This document shows, piece by piece, positions 6,254 through 12,697 of a stretch of DNA of 12,749 nucleotides; position 1 is the stretch's first letter, and each line of letters opens with the position of its first letter. Origin of the DNA: an uncultured Bacteroidota bacterium (GTDB lineage: Bacteria; Bacteroidota; Bacteroidia; Chitinophagales; Chitinophagaceae); the NCBI GenBank assembly GCA_903929655.1, contig CAIYVS010000632.1:1-12749 (forward strand), in the 5' to 3' direction. The notes beneath the pieces are model-generated. The model did not search any database and was not told where the DNA came from. It worked only from the letters and a program-made list of their open reading frames with translations. Both the position numbers and the translations under genes were made by a program.

Positions 6254-6814
6254 ATGGATACTGTAGCACAAAGAAAAAAAATACATCCTCAAAAATTTGC
6301 TATGTGGTTAGCTATGGCAAGCATGACCATGATGTTTGCAGGCTTTACAAGCGCCTATATGGTGCGCGAGGCGCAAGGCAATTGGGTATATTACAAACTG
6401 CCACCCATCTTTTGGTTCTCAACTTTTGTTATAATAGTAAGCAGTTTAACCATGATGCTGGCCGTAAAAGCTTTCAAAAAACGCCTCATGCCCAGGTATA
6501 GGCTGCTTATCACCATTACCATGATATTAGGTGTTTTATTCGGTGTTTTACAAATGATAGGGTTTAAGCAATTATACGGCTCTAATATCAAACTAAATGG
6601 TAATCCGAGCGAATCTTTCTTATTTATTATTACAGGTGCGCATCTTTTGCATATTGCAGGTGGTATAATTGCATTATTAATTGTATTTTTCCGCGCTTTT
6701 AGAACGCGCATAAAGGTTTATAATGCCACTGGTATTGAGATTGTAACCTCTTACTGGCATTTTGTGGATATATTGTGGATATATTTATTTGTGTTCTTTC
6801 TGGCAAATCAATAA
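6254..6814 (+). CDS. Cytochrome c oxidase subunit III family protein, short paralogue
   Basis: 186 residues from ATG 6254; an in-frame TTG at 6230 would add eight residues (MNLYFLIN) with no family support. Five membrane helices are apparent (about 14-36, 52-71, 85-105, 121-145, 162-184), matching the short form of COX3 that lacks the first two helices. Landmarks are KFAMWLAMASMTMMFAGFTSAY (14-35), GAHLLHIAGG (128-137) and SYWHFVDILWIYLF (166-179), the closing signature of the family. It would sit in the inner membrane as an accessory subunit of the heme-copper oxidase, supporting the catalytic subunit I. It is followed 53 nt later by a longer paralogue; a tandem pair of this kind is usual in Bacteroidota. 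Confidence 0.93.
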   Translation: MDTVAQRKKIHPQKFAMWLAMASMTMMFAGFTSAYMVREAQGNWVYYKLPPIFWFSTFVIIVSSLTMMLAVKAFKKRLMPRYRLLITITMILGVLFGVLQMIGFKQLYGSNIKLNGNPSESFLFIITGAHLLHIAGGIIALLIVFFRAFRTRIKVYNATGIEIVTSYWHFVDILWIYLFVFFLANQ

Positions 6815-6867
6815 AATTCTTTCGAAATTCGCGCAAACTTAAAATTAAGGAAAACATAAAATAAGCT

Positions 6868-7617
6868 ATGGCACAAGCAACAGCAACTAGTATTACAGAG
6901 TCCAAGGCATGGGGTGGAGGTCGATCGCCATTTAATGTGAGTTATGGTAAAATGATGATGTGGTTTTTCCTTATGTCCGATGCTTTTACATTCGGGGCGC
7001 TACTTATTTCTTACGGAACTACACGTTTCTTCAGCGCTGTTTGGCCCGATGCAAATCAGGTATTCAAGTCCTTCCCTTTCATGGGCGAGACCAATCTGCC
7101 CCTCTTGTTTGTAAGCTTAATGACATTCATACTCATCATGAGTTCCGTTACCATGGTGCTAGCAGTACATGCAGGACATTACGGTGATCGTAAAAATGTT
7201 ATCAAATGGATGCTATGGACCATCATTGGTGGTATAGGCTTCTTAAGCTGCCAGGCCTGGGAGTGGACACACCTGCACAGCGAAGGTGGCTGGTGGGGTT
7301 CTTTCACAGACCCTTCTACGCCCGTAAGTGCTTTTGCGCATTTCTTCAATCATCATAAAGAATCAGTAATGGCTGCATTACCCGCACATGGCATGCAGGC
7401 CACTCACGATTTTTTCAATTACTTTTTCACCATCACAGGCTTTCACGGAGGTCACGTATTTTCAGGTGTTGTGTTTAATATCCTGGTATTGGTTAACACA
7501 GTAAATGGTGTTTACCAGCGCCGCGGACATTATGAAATGGTTGAAAAAATAGGTCTTTACTGGCACTTTGTAGATCTCGTTTGGGTATTCGTATTCACTT
7601 GTTTCTACCTGCTTTGA
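6868..7617 (+). CDS. Cytochrome c oxidase subunit III, long paralogue
   Basis: 249 residues with a soluble N-terminus (1-25) and about five membrane helices. Landmarks are KMMMWFFLMSDAFTFGALL (28-46), CQAWEWTHL (128-136, with E132), GFHGGHVFSG (191-200) and the closing YWHFVDLVWVFVFTCFYLL (231-249). A large insert between helices (about 137-180, rich in His, Ala, Phe and Trp) distinguishes it from the upstream short paralogue and is the form common in Bacteroidota caa3-type oxidases. The two proteins share the His-containing GxH and YWHFVD signatures, implying duplication, but have diverged widely. Inner-membrane, structural or stabilising role in the oxidase. 53 nt after the short paralogue and 61 nt before subunit IV. 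Confidence 0.94.
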   Translation: MAQATATSITESKAWGGGRSPFNVSYGKMMMWFFLMSDAFTFGALLISYGTTRFFSAVWPDANQVFKSFPFMGETNLPLLFVSLMTFILIMSSVTMVLAVHAGHYGDRKNVIKWMLWTIIGGIGFLSCQAWEWTHLHSEGGWWGSFTDPSTPVSAFAHFFNHHKESVMAALPAHGMQATHDFFNYFFTITGFHGGHVFSGVVFNILVLVNTVNGVYQRRGHYEMVEKIGLYWHFVDLVWVFVFTCFYLL

Positions 7618-7678
7618 TCCCCGGCTCTAAAGCGACCAATAAATTTTAAACAATAAAATAATAAAAAATATTTTCAGC

Positions 7679-8092
7679 ATGTCAGCTCACAACCAACACA
7701 CAGTTCAAAGCTTATACGAAGGAGATCAATCTAAACTCTATTCAGGCATTTTGCAGCATCATTCAGATGTAAATTCCACTGAGAGCAAAACCCAGGTGAA
7801 AAAGATATGGAAAGTGTTTTGGGTATTACTGGTAATAACCATTGCAGAAGTGATAATGGGTATGTTTTTCAGCCACCAGATGCCCAAAGCCCTGGTTGCA
7901 TTCTTTTTCCTTGCATTAACGCTTTTAAAAGCAGGCTATATCATTGCAGTATTTATGCACCTTGGTGACGAAGTCCAAAACTTCATTATCACCATGGCCA
8001 TACCAATTACATTGTTTATCTGGTTTATTATTGCTTTCCTTGCAGATGGTAGTTTCTGGCTGTTTATGAATACCACATCGCCTGTCAGGTAG
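7679..8092 (+). CDS. Cytochrome c oxidase subunit IV family protein
   Basis: 137 residues: a hydrophilic N-terminus (1-42, with several His and Ser), then three membrane helices (about 44-63, 70-92 and 101-122), the layout of the bacterial subunit IV (CtaF/CoxD-like) family. The core reads TLLKAGYIIAVFMHLGDE (81-98), which carries the K-A-x-x-I-x-x-x-F-MHL pattern of the family. The protein has no cofactor ligands and is thought to aid assembly or stability of the oxidase in the inner membrane. The next gene (SCO) begins 7 nt after its stop, so the two are tightly coupled. Confidence 0.9.
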   Translation: MSAHNQHTVQSLYEGDQSKLYSGILQHHSDVNSTESKTQVKKIWKVFWVLLVITIAEVIMGMFFSHQMPKALVAFFFLALTLLKAGYIIAVFMHLGDEVQNFIITMAIPITLFIWFIIAFLADGSFWLFMNTTSPVR

Positions 8093-8099
8093 TGTACAC

Positions 8100-8816
8100 A
8101 TGAATAATAAAAGTTCAAAAATAAAAAGAGTATTTATGGGATTAGCGGTAGCAGTTTTGCTACCGCTTTCTTGTTATTTCATGGTAAAGGAATTGTCAAA
8201 TGGCAAAGTCCACATGCCCCGCCATTACATCCTCGACAAAGTAGATACCATAAAGTCCGGCGGCAAAATAAAATACGATAGCATCTGGCATAAAGTGGCA
8301 GACATTACCCTCACCAACCAGTTAAATGCAAAAGTCTCACTTAATAAAGACCTGCATGGCAAAATACTCGTAATAGATTTTTTCTTTGTCAATTGCCCTA
8401 ACGTATGTCCCCGTCTCACAAGCAATATGTCCCTCTTGCAACGAGCCTTTAAAAAAGACCATAAGAGGGAAAATCCTGTTGAAGTGAATTTCCAACTCAT
8501 CTCCATCACCGTAAACCCCACCGAAGATTCCGTACCCGTATTGCGTGCCTATGCCGATCATTACAAAGTAAACCACGACCACTGGTGGTTTCTTACAGGC
8601 GATAAAAAAAGTATTTACGATTATGCCCGCAACGAACTGGGCGTAATAGCAGAACCCGGCGACGGCGGCCCTCACGATTTCATACACACCGAAAAGATCG
8701 TCCTCCTCGATCAGGACCGTAACATCCGCGGCTACTACAACGGTCTCGACAGTGCAGAAATAAAACACTGCGCAGATGACATCATCCTGCTTACATTAGA
8801 GAACAAGAAGAAATAA
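8100..8816 (+). CDS. SCO1/SenC family copper chaperone
   Basis: Thioredoxin-fold protein that delivers or reduces copper for the CuA centre of cytochrome oxidase subunit II, acting on the outer face of the inner membrane. The 238 residues comprise an N-terminal anchor helix (about 10-28, with C25 a possible but imperfect lipobox Cys), then a SCO domain: VIDFFFVNCPNVCP (91-104) holds the two copper-binding cysteines C99 and C103, and DFIHTEKIVLLDQ (183-195) holds the third ligand, H186. All three ligands are present, so a working copper site is expected. Length is normal. It is the last gene of the cyoE operon; in many Bacteroidota a DUF420 gene follows SCO, but here a secreted-protein gene does instead. 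An A/U-rich hairpin follows the stop. Confidence 0.94.
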   Translation: MNNKSSKIKRVFMGLAVAVLLPLSCYFMVKELSNGKVHMPRHYILDKVDTIKSGGKIKYDSIWHKVADITLTNQLNAKVSLNKDLHGKILVIDFFFVNCPNVCPRLTSNMSLLQRAFKKDHKRENPVEVNFQLISITVNPTEDSVPVLRAYADHYKVNHDHWWFLTGDKKSIYDYARNELGVIAEPGDGGPHDFIHTEKIVLLDQDRNIRGYYNGLDSAEIKHCADDIILLTLENKKK

Positions 8817-8824
8817 GATCGTTT

Positions 8825-8853
8825 AATTTATATTTTTTCGAATATAAATTTTT
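8825..8853 (+). terminator. A/U-rich terminator-like hairpin after SCO
   Basis: AATTTATATT (8825-8834) and AATATAAATT (8841-8850) form a perfect 10-bp stem around a 6-nt loop (ttttcg), followed by TTT. The stem has no G-C pairs, so it is thermodynamically weak, but its position between the oxidase operon and the next gene fits a terminator. A one-mismatch -7 box (TACCTTTA) lies just beyond it, before the ATG at 8884. Confidence 0.5.
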
Positions 8854-8883
8854 ATACCTTTACATACCCTCAATATAAATCTT

Positions 8884-11800
8884 ATGAAACAATATTTATT
8901 TGCATCAATATTGTTGCTTATCCTCCAGCCCCTATCGCTTCATGCTAAGGAGAAACAGAACTTTTCAAAACACAGCCTCTGTTTCATAGAAAACAAAGGC
9001 CAGCTTACAGACCAATTCCACAATCCCCGCAATGATATTGATTTTAAGATGGATGCTGGCAATGGCCTCAATATTTTTATAGGCAATGGACAACTTCACT
9101 ATCAATGGTCAAAACCAATCAATACAGCCCAAAATAAATTCTGTCATGGTGAGCCAAGTCGAACCATGACTGCTGACCTAAACTCCAAAAGCTATATCGA
9201 AGATTCCATCGCCACCTACCGCATGGACGTAACGCTTCTCAATTCAAACCCCAATGCAGAAATAATAAGAGAAGAAAAGCAGGACTATTATGAGACTTAT
9301 TATACTGCGCCATTTAGTCCTGGTAAGGGAGCTATTGTTTATAGCTACAAAAGAATAACATACAAAAATATTTACCCTTACATAGACTGGGTGCTATACA
9401 TAAATAATAATTCAGCAAACACCTCCCTCTCCCTTGGAGAGGGCCGGGGTGAGGCTATAGAGTATGATTTTGTAGTGAGACCAGGAGGAAATGTGAAAGA
9501 TATACAAATGAAATATGGAGGAGCAATTGAACTGGCGCTGGATAATAATGGAGGAATTAATGCAAGAACACTGATGGGAAGTGTGCAAGAACAAAGACCA
9601 TATACTTATGAAAAAGAAAGTAAGAATAATATAGTATCGAAATTTGTTTTGAAGAATCACGTTTTGAGTTTTGAAACAGGAAATTACAATGGGACACTTG
9701 TGATTGACCCTGCATTAAGATGGGCGACTTATTATGGGGGCTCAAATAATAATCAGGGGTTTGATGCGAGCTGTGATGTGAATGGCAATGTATGTATTAC
9801 AGGTACGACAAACAGTACCAGCAATATAGCTACAACTGGGGCCTATCAAACTTCATTGGGAGGTAGCCATGATGCTTTTGTTGCAAAATTCAACAGTGCG
9901 GGGGTAATGCAATGGGCCACATATTACGGAGGGACGGGGAATGATAACGGATATGGAATTGCCTGCGATGGAAGCAATTCCATATATATAGCAGGTCAAA
10001 CCAGCAGCACAAGCAGTATAGCAACGGCCGGGGCTTATCAAAGTGCTTTAGCAGGCGGATATGATGATTTTTTAGCAAAATTCAGTAGTACGGGTGGCCT
10101 GCAATGGGCTACCTATTACGGCGGTTCTGACACGGAAGGTATAGGAGGGATTAGCTATGATGGAAACGGAGGTGTATATATTGACGGGTATACAAAGAGT
10201 ACTGGGAATATAGCTACAAGTGGAGCATACCAAACTAACTATGGCGGAGGCTATTGTGATGGCTTTTTATCAAAATTCAATAGTACGGGAGCATTGCAAT
10301 GGGCTACTTATTACGGAGGATCGGATACTGATCAAGCAAAAAAAGTAAGCTGCGATGGGAGCGGAAACGTCTATATAAGCGGCTGGACAAATAGCAACAG
10401 CAATATTGCTACCAGCGGGGCCTACCAAACTACTTACGGCGGAGGCGCTGAAGATGCTTTTGTTGCGAAATTCAGTAGCGCTGGTGTACGACAGTGGGCT
10501 ACTTATTACGGTGGTAGTTCAGTGGACCTAGGATGGGGAATTGCCTGCGACGGAAGCAGCAATGTATATATAAGCGGAACTACTTATAGCACCAGTAACA
10601 TAGCTACAAATGGGGCCTATCAAACCAGTTTAGGAGGAATGAGTGATGCTTTTGTCGCCAAATTTAATAGTAATGGTTCTATAATATGGGCCAGCTATTA
10701 TGGTGGTAGTGACCAGGAGGCAGGGTATGGATTAGCCTGTGATGGACGCAATGCTGTATATATAACAGGTCAGACACAAAGCACAAGCAATATAGCAATA
10801 GCAGGGGCCTATCAAACCAGCTATGGCGGCAGTATAGATGCATTTTTAGGCAAATTCGATAGCTCAGGAGCACTAAAATGGGGTACTTATTATGGTGGGA
10901 GTAATTTGGACGAGGGACATTCTGTTGTATTTTTTGGGAGAGGTGACCTTTACATCTGCGGTAACACCCTGAGCACAAATAATATAGCGACAGCAGGAGC
11001 TTATCAGACGACATTATCAGGAGGCACAGAGGTTTTCCTGGCTAAATTTATTTTAGATACAGTGGTCAGTATTGGGCTACCATTTACTGATACTTTGTTT
11101 TGTACGGGAGATACCTTCAGTCTTGTCTATATAGTAAACGATACATTTAACACCGGCAATATTTTTACAGTGCAATTATCTGACAGCAGCGGTAGTTTTA
11201 CAAACCCGGTGAATATTGGTATTGATACTGCTACGTTGGGAGGTGGCATATTATGTACCATACCTGCCAGTACCATAGGAGGCATACACTACAGGATAAG
11301 GATAGTGGCCGGCAACCCGGTAGATACATCTGATATGGATGAACTGAATATCAAAATAAAAGGCATACCTGCACATAGTGTGAGCTATAATAATGCCTGT
11401 TTGGGAGATAGCCTGCACCTAATAGATACGGCTGTGAACTGTAATATTTATGAGTGGAGCGGCCCAAATGGTTTTGGTTCCAATCTGCATAACCCTGTCA
11501 TTGCCAATGTGGCTTATACAGACGGTGGCATGTATTATGTTACAGATACTTTCCTGAATGGATGTAGTGCAACGGATTCTGTGCATATAATTATAATGCC
11601 AAGCCCCGACAAGCCTGTGGCCAGCAGTAATAGCCCTATATGCACGGGAGACAGTTTGAAGTTGAATGCTACGGATAGCACAACGGGAGTGAACTGGCTA
11701 TGGAGTGGACCTAATAGTTTTAGTTCCACAATACAAAATCCACACAGAGCCAATGTGCCACTTATTGATTCAGGTGATTATATTGTAAAAGCCATATTGA

Positions 11801-12369
11801 ATGGCTGCAGTGCAAAAGATACGGTACATGTGACAGTTATTTCCAACGCGGCACCAACAGTGGGTATCAGTTCACAACCCACCTTAATAGTTGCAGGGCA
11901 TTTAGATACGTTTACTGCTGTGGTAAGCAGTGGTTGTGACAGCCCGACATACCAATGGTATATAAACGGGATTAAGATGTCTGGAGCCACAAGCAATCCT
12001 TATCATGCCACTTTGTTTATAGGTAATACCATATCTGTAAGGGTATATTGTCATGGTGGATGTGCAAGCCCTGATTCTGCAATAAGTAATAGTTTGACAA
12101 CGACAGGAATTACCTCCCCAGGCCTCTCTGGAGGTGAAGTGGCAATTTATCCGAATCCTGCAAGCTCCGTTTTGTATATACAGGCCCAGGGAAAAGTAAA
12201 TGTGAACATCACGGACATAGAAGGCAAAGTATTGTTACAATATACCTCCTCTCCTTTGGAGAGGCCGGGAGAGGTCAATATCAGCAGCCTGGCTAATGGA
12301 ATATATTTAATAAGAGTTTATGATGATAATGGCCTCCTGCTGAAAATAGAGAAATTGCTGAAAGAATAA
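8884..12369 (+). CDS. Giant secreted SBBP-repeat protein with T9SS sorting domain
   Basis: A 1161-residue cell-surface or secreted protein. Signal peptide 1-21 (cleavage after LHA). Residues 28-275 are the N-terminal region with FIENKGQL (35-42) and DIDFKMDAGNG (51-61) that commonly precedes SBBP repeats. Residues 280-730 are seven repeats of 64-65 residues, each beginning W(A/G)(T/S)YYGG (W at 280, 344, 408, 473, 538, 602, 666), which would build a seven-bladed propeller. A spacer domain (about 731-828) and two Ig/PKD-like modules follow (CxGDSL... at 839 and 920, each with WSGPN-(G/S)F and NGCSA). A third Ig-like stretch (about 990-1075) contains YQWYING. The C-terminus (1086-1161, VAIYPNPASS... 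NISSLANGIYLIRVY) is a type A T9SS sorting domain, removed after outer-membrane export. No catalytic motif is seen; adhesion or surface binding is likely but unproven. The coding sequence includes palindromic DNA repeats (separate entries). No T9SS gene is nearby. Confidence 0.93.
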   Translation: MKQYLFASILLLILQPLSLHAKEKQNFSKHSLCFIENKGQLTDQFHNPRNDIDFKMDAGNGLNIFIGNGQLHYQWSKPINTAQNKFCHGEPSRTMTADLNSKSYIEDSIATYRMDVTLLNSNPNAEIIREEKQDYYETYYTAPFSPGKGAIVYSYKRITYKNIYPYIDWVLYINNNSANTSLSLGEGRGEAIEYDFVVRPGGNVKDIQMKYGGAIELALDNNGGINARTLMGSVQEQRPYTYEKESKNNIVSKFVLKNHVLSFETGNYNGTLVIDPALRWATYYGGSNNNQGFDASCDVNGNVCITGTTNSTSNIATTGAYQTSLGGSHDAFVAKFNSAGVMQWATYYGGTGNDNGYGIACDGSNSIYIAGQTSSTSSIATAGAYQSALAGGYDDFLAKFSSTGGLQWATYYGGSDTEGIGGISYDGNGGVYIDGYTKSTGNIATSGAYQTNYGGGYCDGFLSKFNSTGALQWATYYGGSDTDQAKKVSCDGSGNVYISGWTNSNSNIATSGAYQTTYGGGAEDAFVAKFSSAGVRQWATYYGGSSVDLGWGIACDGSSNVYISGTTYSTSNIATNGAYQTSLGGMSDAFVAKFNSNGSIIWASYYGGSDQEAGYGLACDGRNAVYITGQTQSTSNIAIAGAYQTSYGGSIDAFLGKFDSSGALKWGTYYGGSNLDEGHSVVFFGRGDLYICGNTLSTNNIATAGAYQTTLSGGTEVFLAKFILDTVVSIGLPFTDTLFCTGDTFSLVYIVNDTFNTGNIFTVQLSDSSGSFTNPVNIGIDTATLGGGILCTIPASTIGGIHYRIRIVAGNPVDTSDMDELNIKIKGIPAHSVSYNNACLGDSLHLIDTAVNCNIYEWSGPNGFGSNLHNPVIANVAYTDGGMYYVTDTFLNGCSATDSVHIIIMPSPDKPVASSNSPICTGDSLKLNATDSTTGVNWLWSGPNSFSSTIQNPHRANVPLIDSGDYIVKAILNGCSAKDTVHVTVISNAAPTVGISSQPTLIVAGHLDTFTAVVSSGCDSPTYQWYINGIKMSGATSNPYHATLFIGNTISVRVYCHGGCASPDSAISNSLTTTGITSPGLSGGEVAIYPNPASSVLYIQAQGKVNVNITDIEGKVLLQYTSSPLERPGEVNISSLANGIYLIRVYDDNGLLLKIEKLLKE
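9143..9170. repeat. Palindromic repeat in coding sequence (GTCATGGT...ACCATGAC)
   Basis: A perfect 8-bp inverted repeat (9143-9150 and 9163-9170) around the 12-nt centre gagccaagtcga. This layout matches the widespread intergenic palindrome whose centre reads gagc-x-gtcga, here placed inside an open frame and translated as CHGEPSRTM (residues 87-95). It sits in a weakly conserved part of the N-terminal region, consistent with an in-frame insertion that the protein tolerates. Family identity is from memory, not a search. Confidence 0.65.
9425..9453. repeat. CCTCTCC/GGAGAGG palindromic repeat, copy 1, in coding sequence
   Basis: An 8-bp stem CCCTCTCC (9425-9432) and GGAGAGGG (9436-9443) with loop CTT, followed by ccggggtgag, the typical flank of a dispersed palindrome seen in Bacteroidota genomes. 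It is translated as SLSLGEGRGEA (residues 181-191), an out-of-character segment between NNSANT and IEYDF of the N-terminal region. Confidence 0.65.
9721..11073 (+). repeat. Seven tandem SBBP-encoding repeats, period about 192-195 bp
   Basis: Seven direct repeats start with codons for WATYYGG-like sequence and share the internal landmarks NIA(T/I)xGAYQ and (D/E)xFLxKF. Copies differ at many codons, so this is an old amplification, not a recent expansion; copy 7 is the most diverged (VVFFGRGDLYICG in place of the usual ACDG-containing segment). Confidence 0.92.
12112..12135. repeat. Degenerate ACCTCC...GGAGGT palindrome in coding sequence
   Basis: A 6-bp inverted repeat (12112-12117 and 12130-12135) around a 12-nt centre containing ggcctctct. 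It encodes TSPGLSGGE (residues 1077-1085) in the linker just before the T9SS sorting domain. The ggcctctc core suggests a decayed relative of the copies at 9425 and 12248. Confidence 0.4.
12244..12275. repeat. CCTCTCC/GGAGAGG palindromic repeat, copy 2, in coding sequence
   Basis: A 7-bp stem CCTCTCC (12248-12254) and GGAGAGG (12258-12264) with loop TTT, bracketed by ACCTC (12244-12248) and GAGGT (12271-12275). It is read as SSPLERPGE (residues 1122-1130), one base out of phase with copy 1, which shows that the conserved unit is the DNA and not a peptide motif. It lies in a loop between strands of the sorting domain. Confidence 0.65.
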
Positions 12370-12399
12370 AAGCTTCATCTTTCTTTGCGCCTTTGTGTC

Positions 12400-12419
12400 C
12401 CTGTCTGCCGACAGGCAGG
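12400..12419. repeat. CCTGTCTG/CAGGCAGG hairpin after the T9SS gene
   Basis: An 8-bp stem with one G-U pair (12400-12407 and 12412-12419) and loop CCGA, bracketed by the echoing words ctttgcgcctttgtg (12384-12398) and tttgcgctt. The arrangement resembles another dispersed intergenic palindrome. With the TTT that follows it might end transcription of the preceding gene. Confidence 0.5.
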
Positions 12420-12443
12420 TTTGCGCTTAAACCTTTACTCCCA

Positions 12444-12469
12444 GACTTACCACTTACCACTTACGACTA
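12444..12469. repeat. Heptamer tandem repeat (gac/cac-ttac)
   Basis: Three complete 7-bp units, gacttac-cacttac-cacttac (12444-12464), then a partial gacta. Short heptamer arrays of this kind occur between genes in several bacterial groups and can vary in copy number. It does not encode anything visible. Confidence 0.55.
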
Positions 12470-12486
12470 AAATGTGCATATCTTTT

Positions 12487-12519
12487 TTTGCCCAAAAACC
12501 TCTAAAAATCTTACCTTTG
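12487..12519 (+). promoter_or_regulatory. Near-ideal Bacteroidota promoter reading off the right end
   Basis: TTTG (12487-12490), a 21-nt spacer, then TACCTTTG (12512-12519): both elements match consensus and the spacing is right, making it one of the best promoters in the window. Transcription should start around 12526 and run rightwards out of the window. Confidence 0.65.
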
Positions 12520-12550
12520 GCACAAAATTGGACCCTTTTTAGAGGGGCAA
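12488..12550. repeat. Inverted repeat flanking the promoter
   Basis: Left arm TTGCC (12488-12492), a 6-nt insert, then CCTCTAAAAA (12499-12508). Right arm TTTTTAGAGG (12536-12545) directly followed by GGCAA (12546-12550). The 15 paired bases enclose 27 bp that contain the -7 element. The right arm would be in the transcript and the left would not, so it is not an RNA hairpin of this promoter; it may be an operator or a recombination site. Confidence 0.5.
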
Positions 12551-12558
12551 TTTATCTA

Positions 12559-12575
12559 AGTTCTTTTACATATTT
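12559..12575 (+). promoter_or_regulatory. boxA-like antitermination motif (AGTTCTTTTACATATTT)
   Basis: About 33 nt after the expected transcription start, AGTTCTTTTACA matches the Escherichia coli rRNA boxA TGCTCTTTAACA at 9 of 12 positions. It also resembles the gttctttgacatatt sequence I recall from Bacteroidota 16S rRNA leaders. This suggests that an rRNA operon leader begins here. No rRNA sequence is reached within the window, so this is inference. Confidence 0.35.
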
Positions 12576-12667
12576 CTTTCCCTTGCAATTTCCTTAAGAC
12601 TTGCATTTTCCCATTTCCTCTTTTTTAGCGAAAAACGGAAAATATCAATATTTGCTTGGTTTAATCT

Positions 12668-12687
12668 ATTGATTATCAATTAATTGA
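12668..12687. promoter_or_regulatory. Overlapping A/T-rich dyads
   Basis: ATTGAT-T-ATCAAT (12668-12680) overlaps the perfect 12-bp palindrome TCAATTAATTGA (12676-12687). Three alternating TTGA/TCAA half-sites in 20 bp look like a protein-binding site, but A/T-rich DNA gives such matches easily. Confidence 0.3.
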
Positions 12688-12697
12688 AATAGAAACA

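Noticed and set aside
8860..8883. Promoter for the T9SS gene (TACCTTTA nearby)
   Set aside because: The -7 box has a mismatch at its most conserved position and no well-spaced -33 box; not listed as a separate promoter.
9721..11073. CRISPR-like or satellite array
   Set aside because: The regular spacing is codon-based SBBP repeats in one open frame with diverged copies; there are no short identical repeats with unique spacers.
12385..12597. 70-codon plus-strand open frame after the T9SS gene
   Set aside because: It runs through a hairpin repeat, the heptamer array and a promoter, has no ATG start, and its translation has no protein character.
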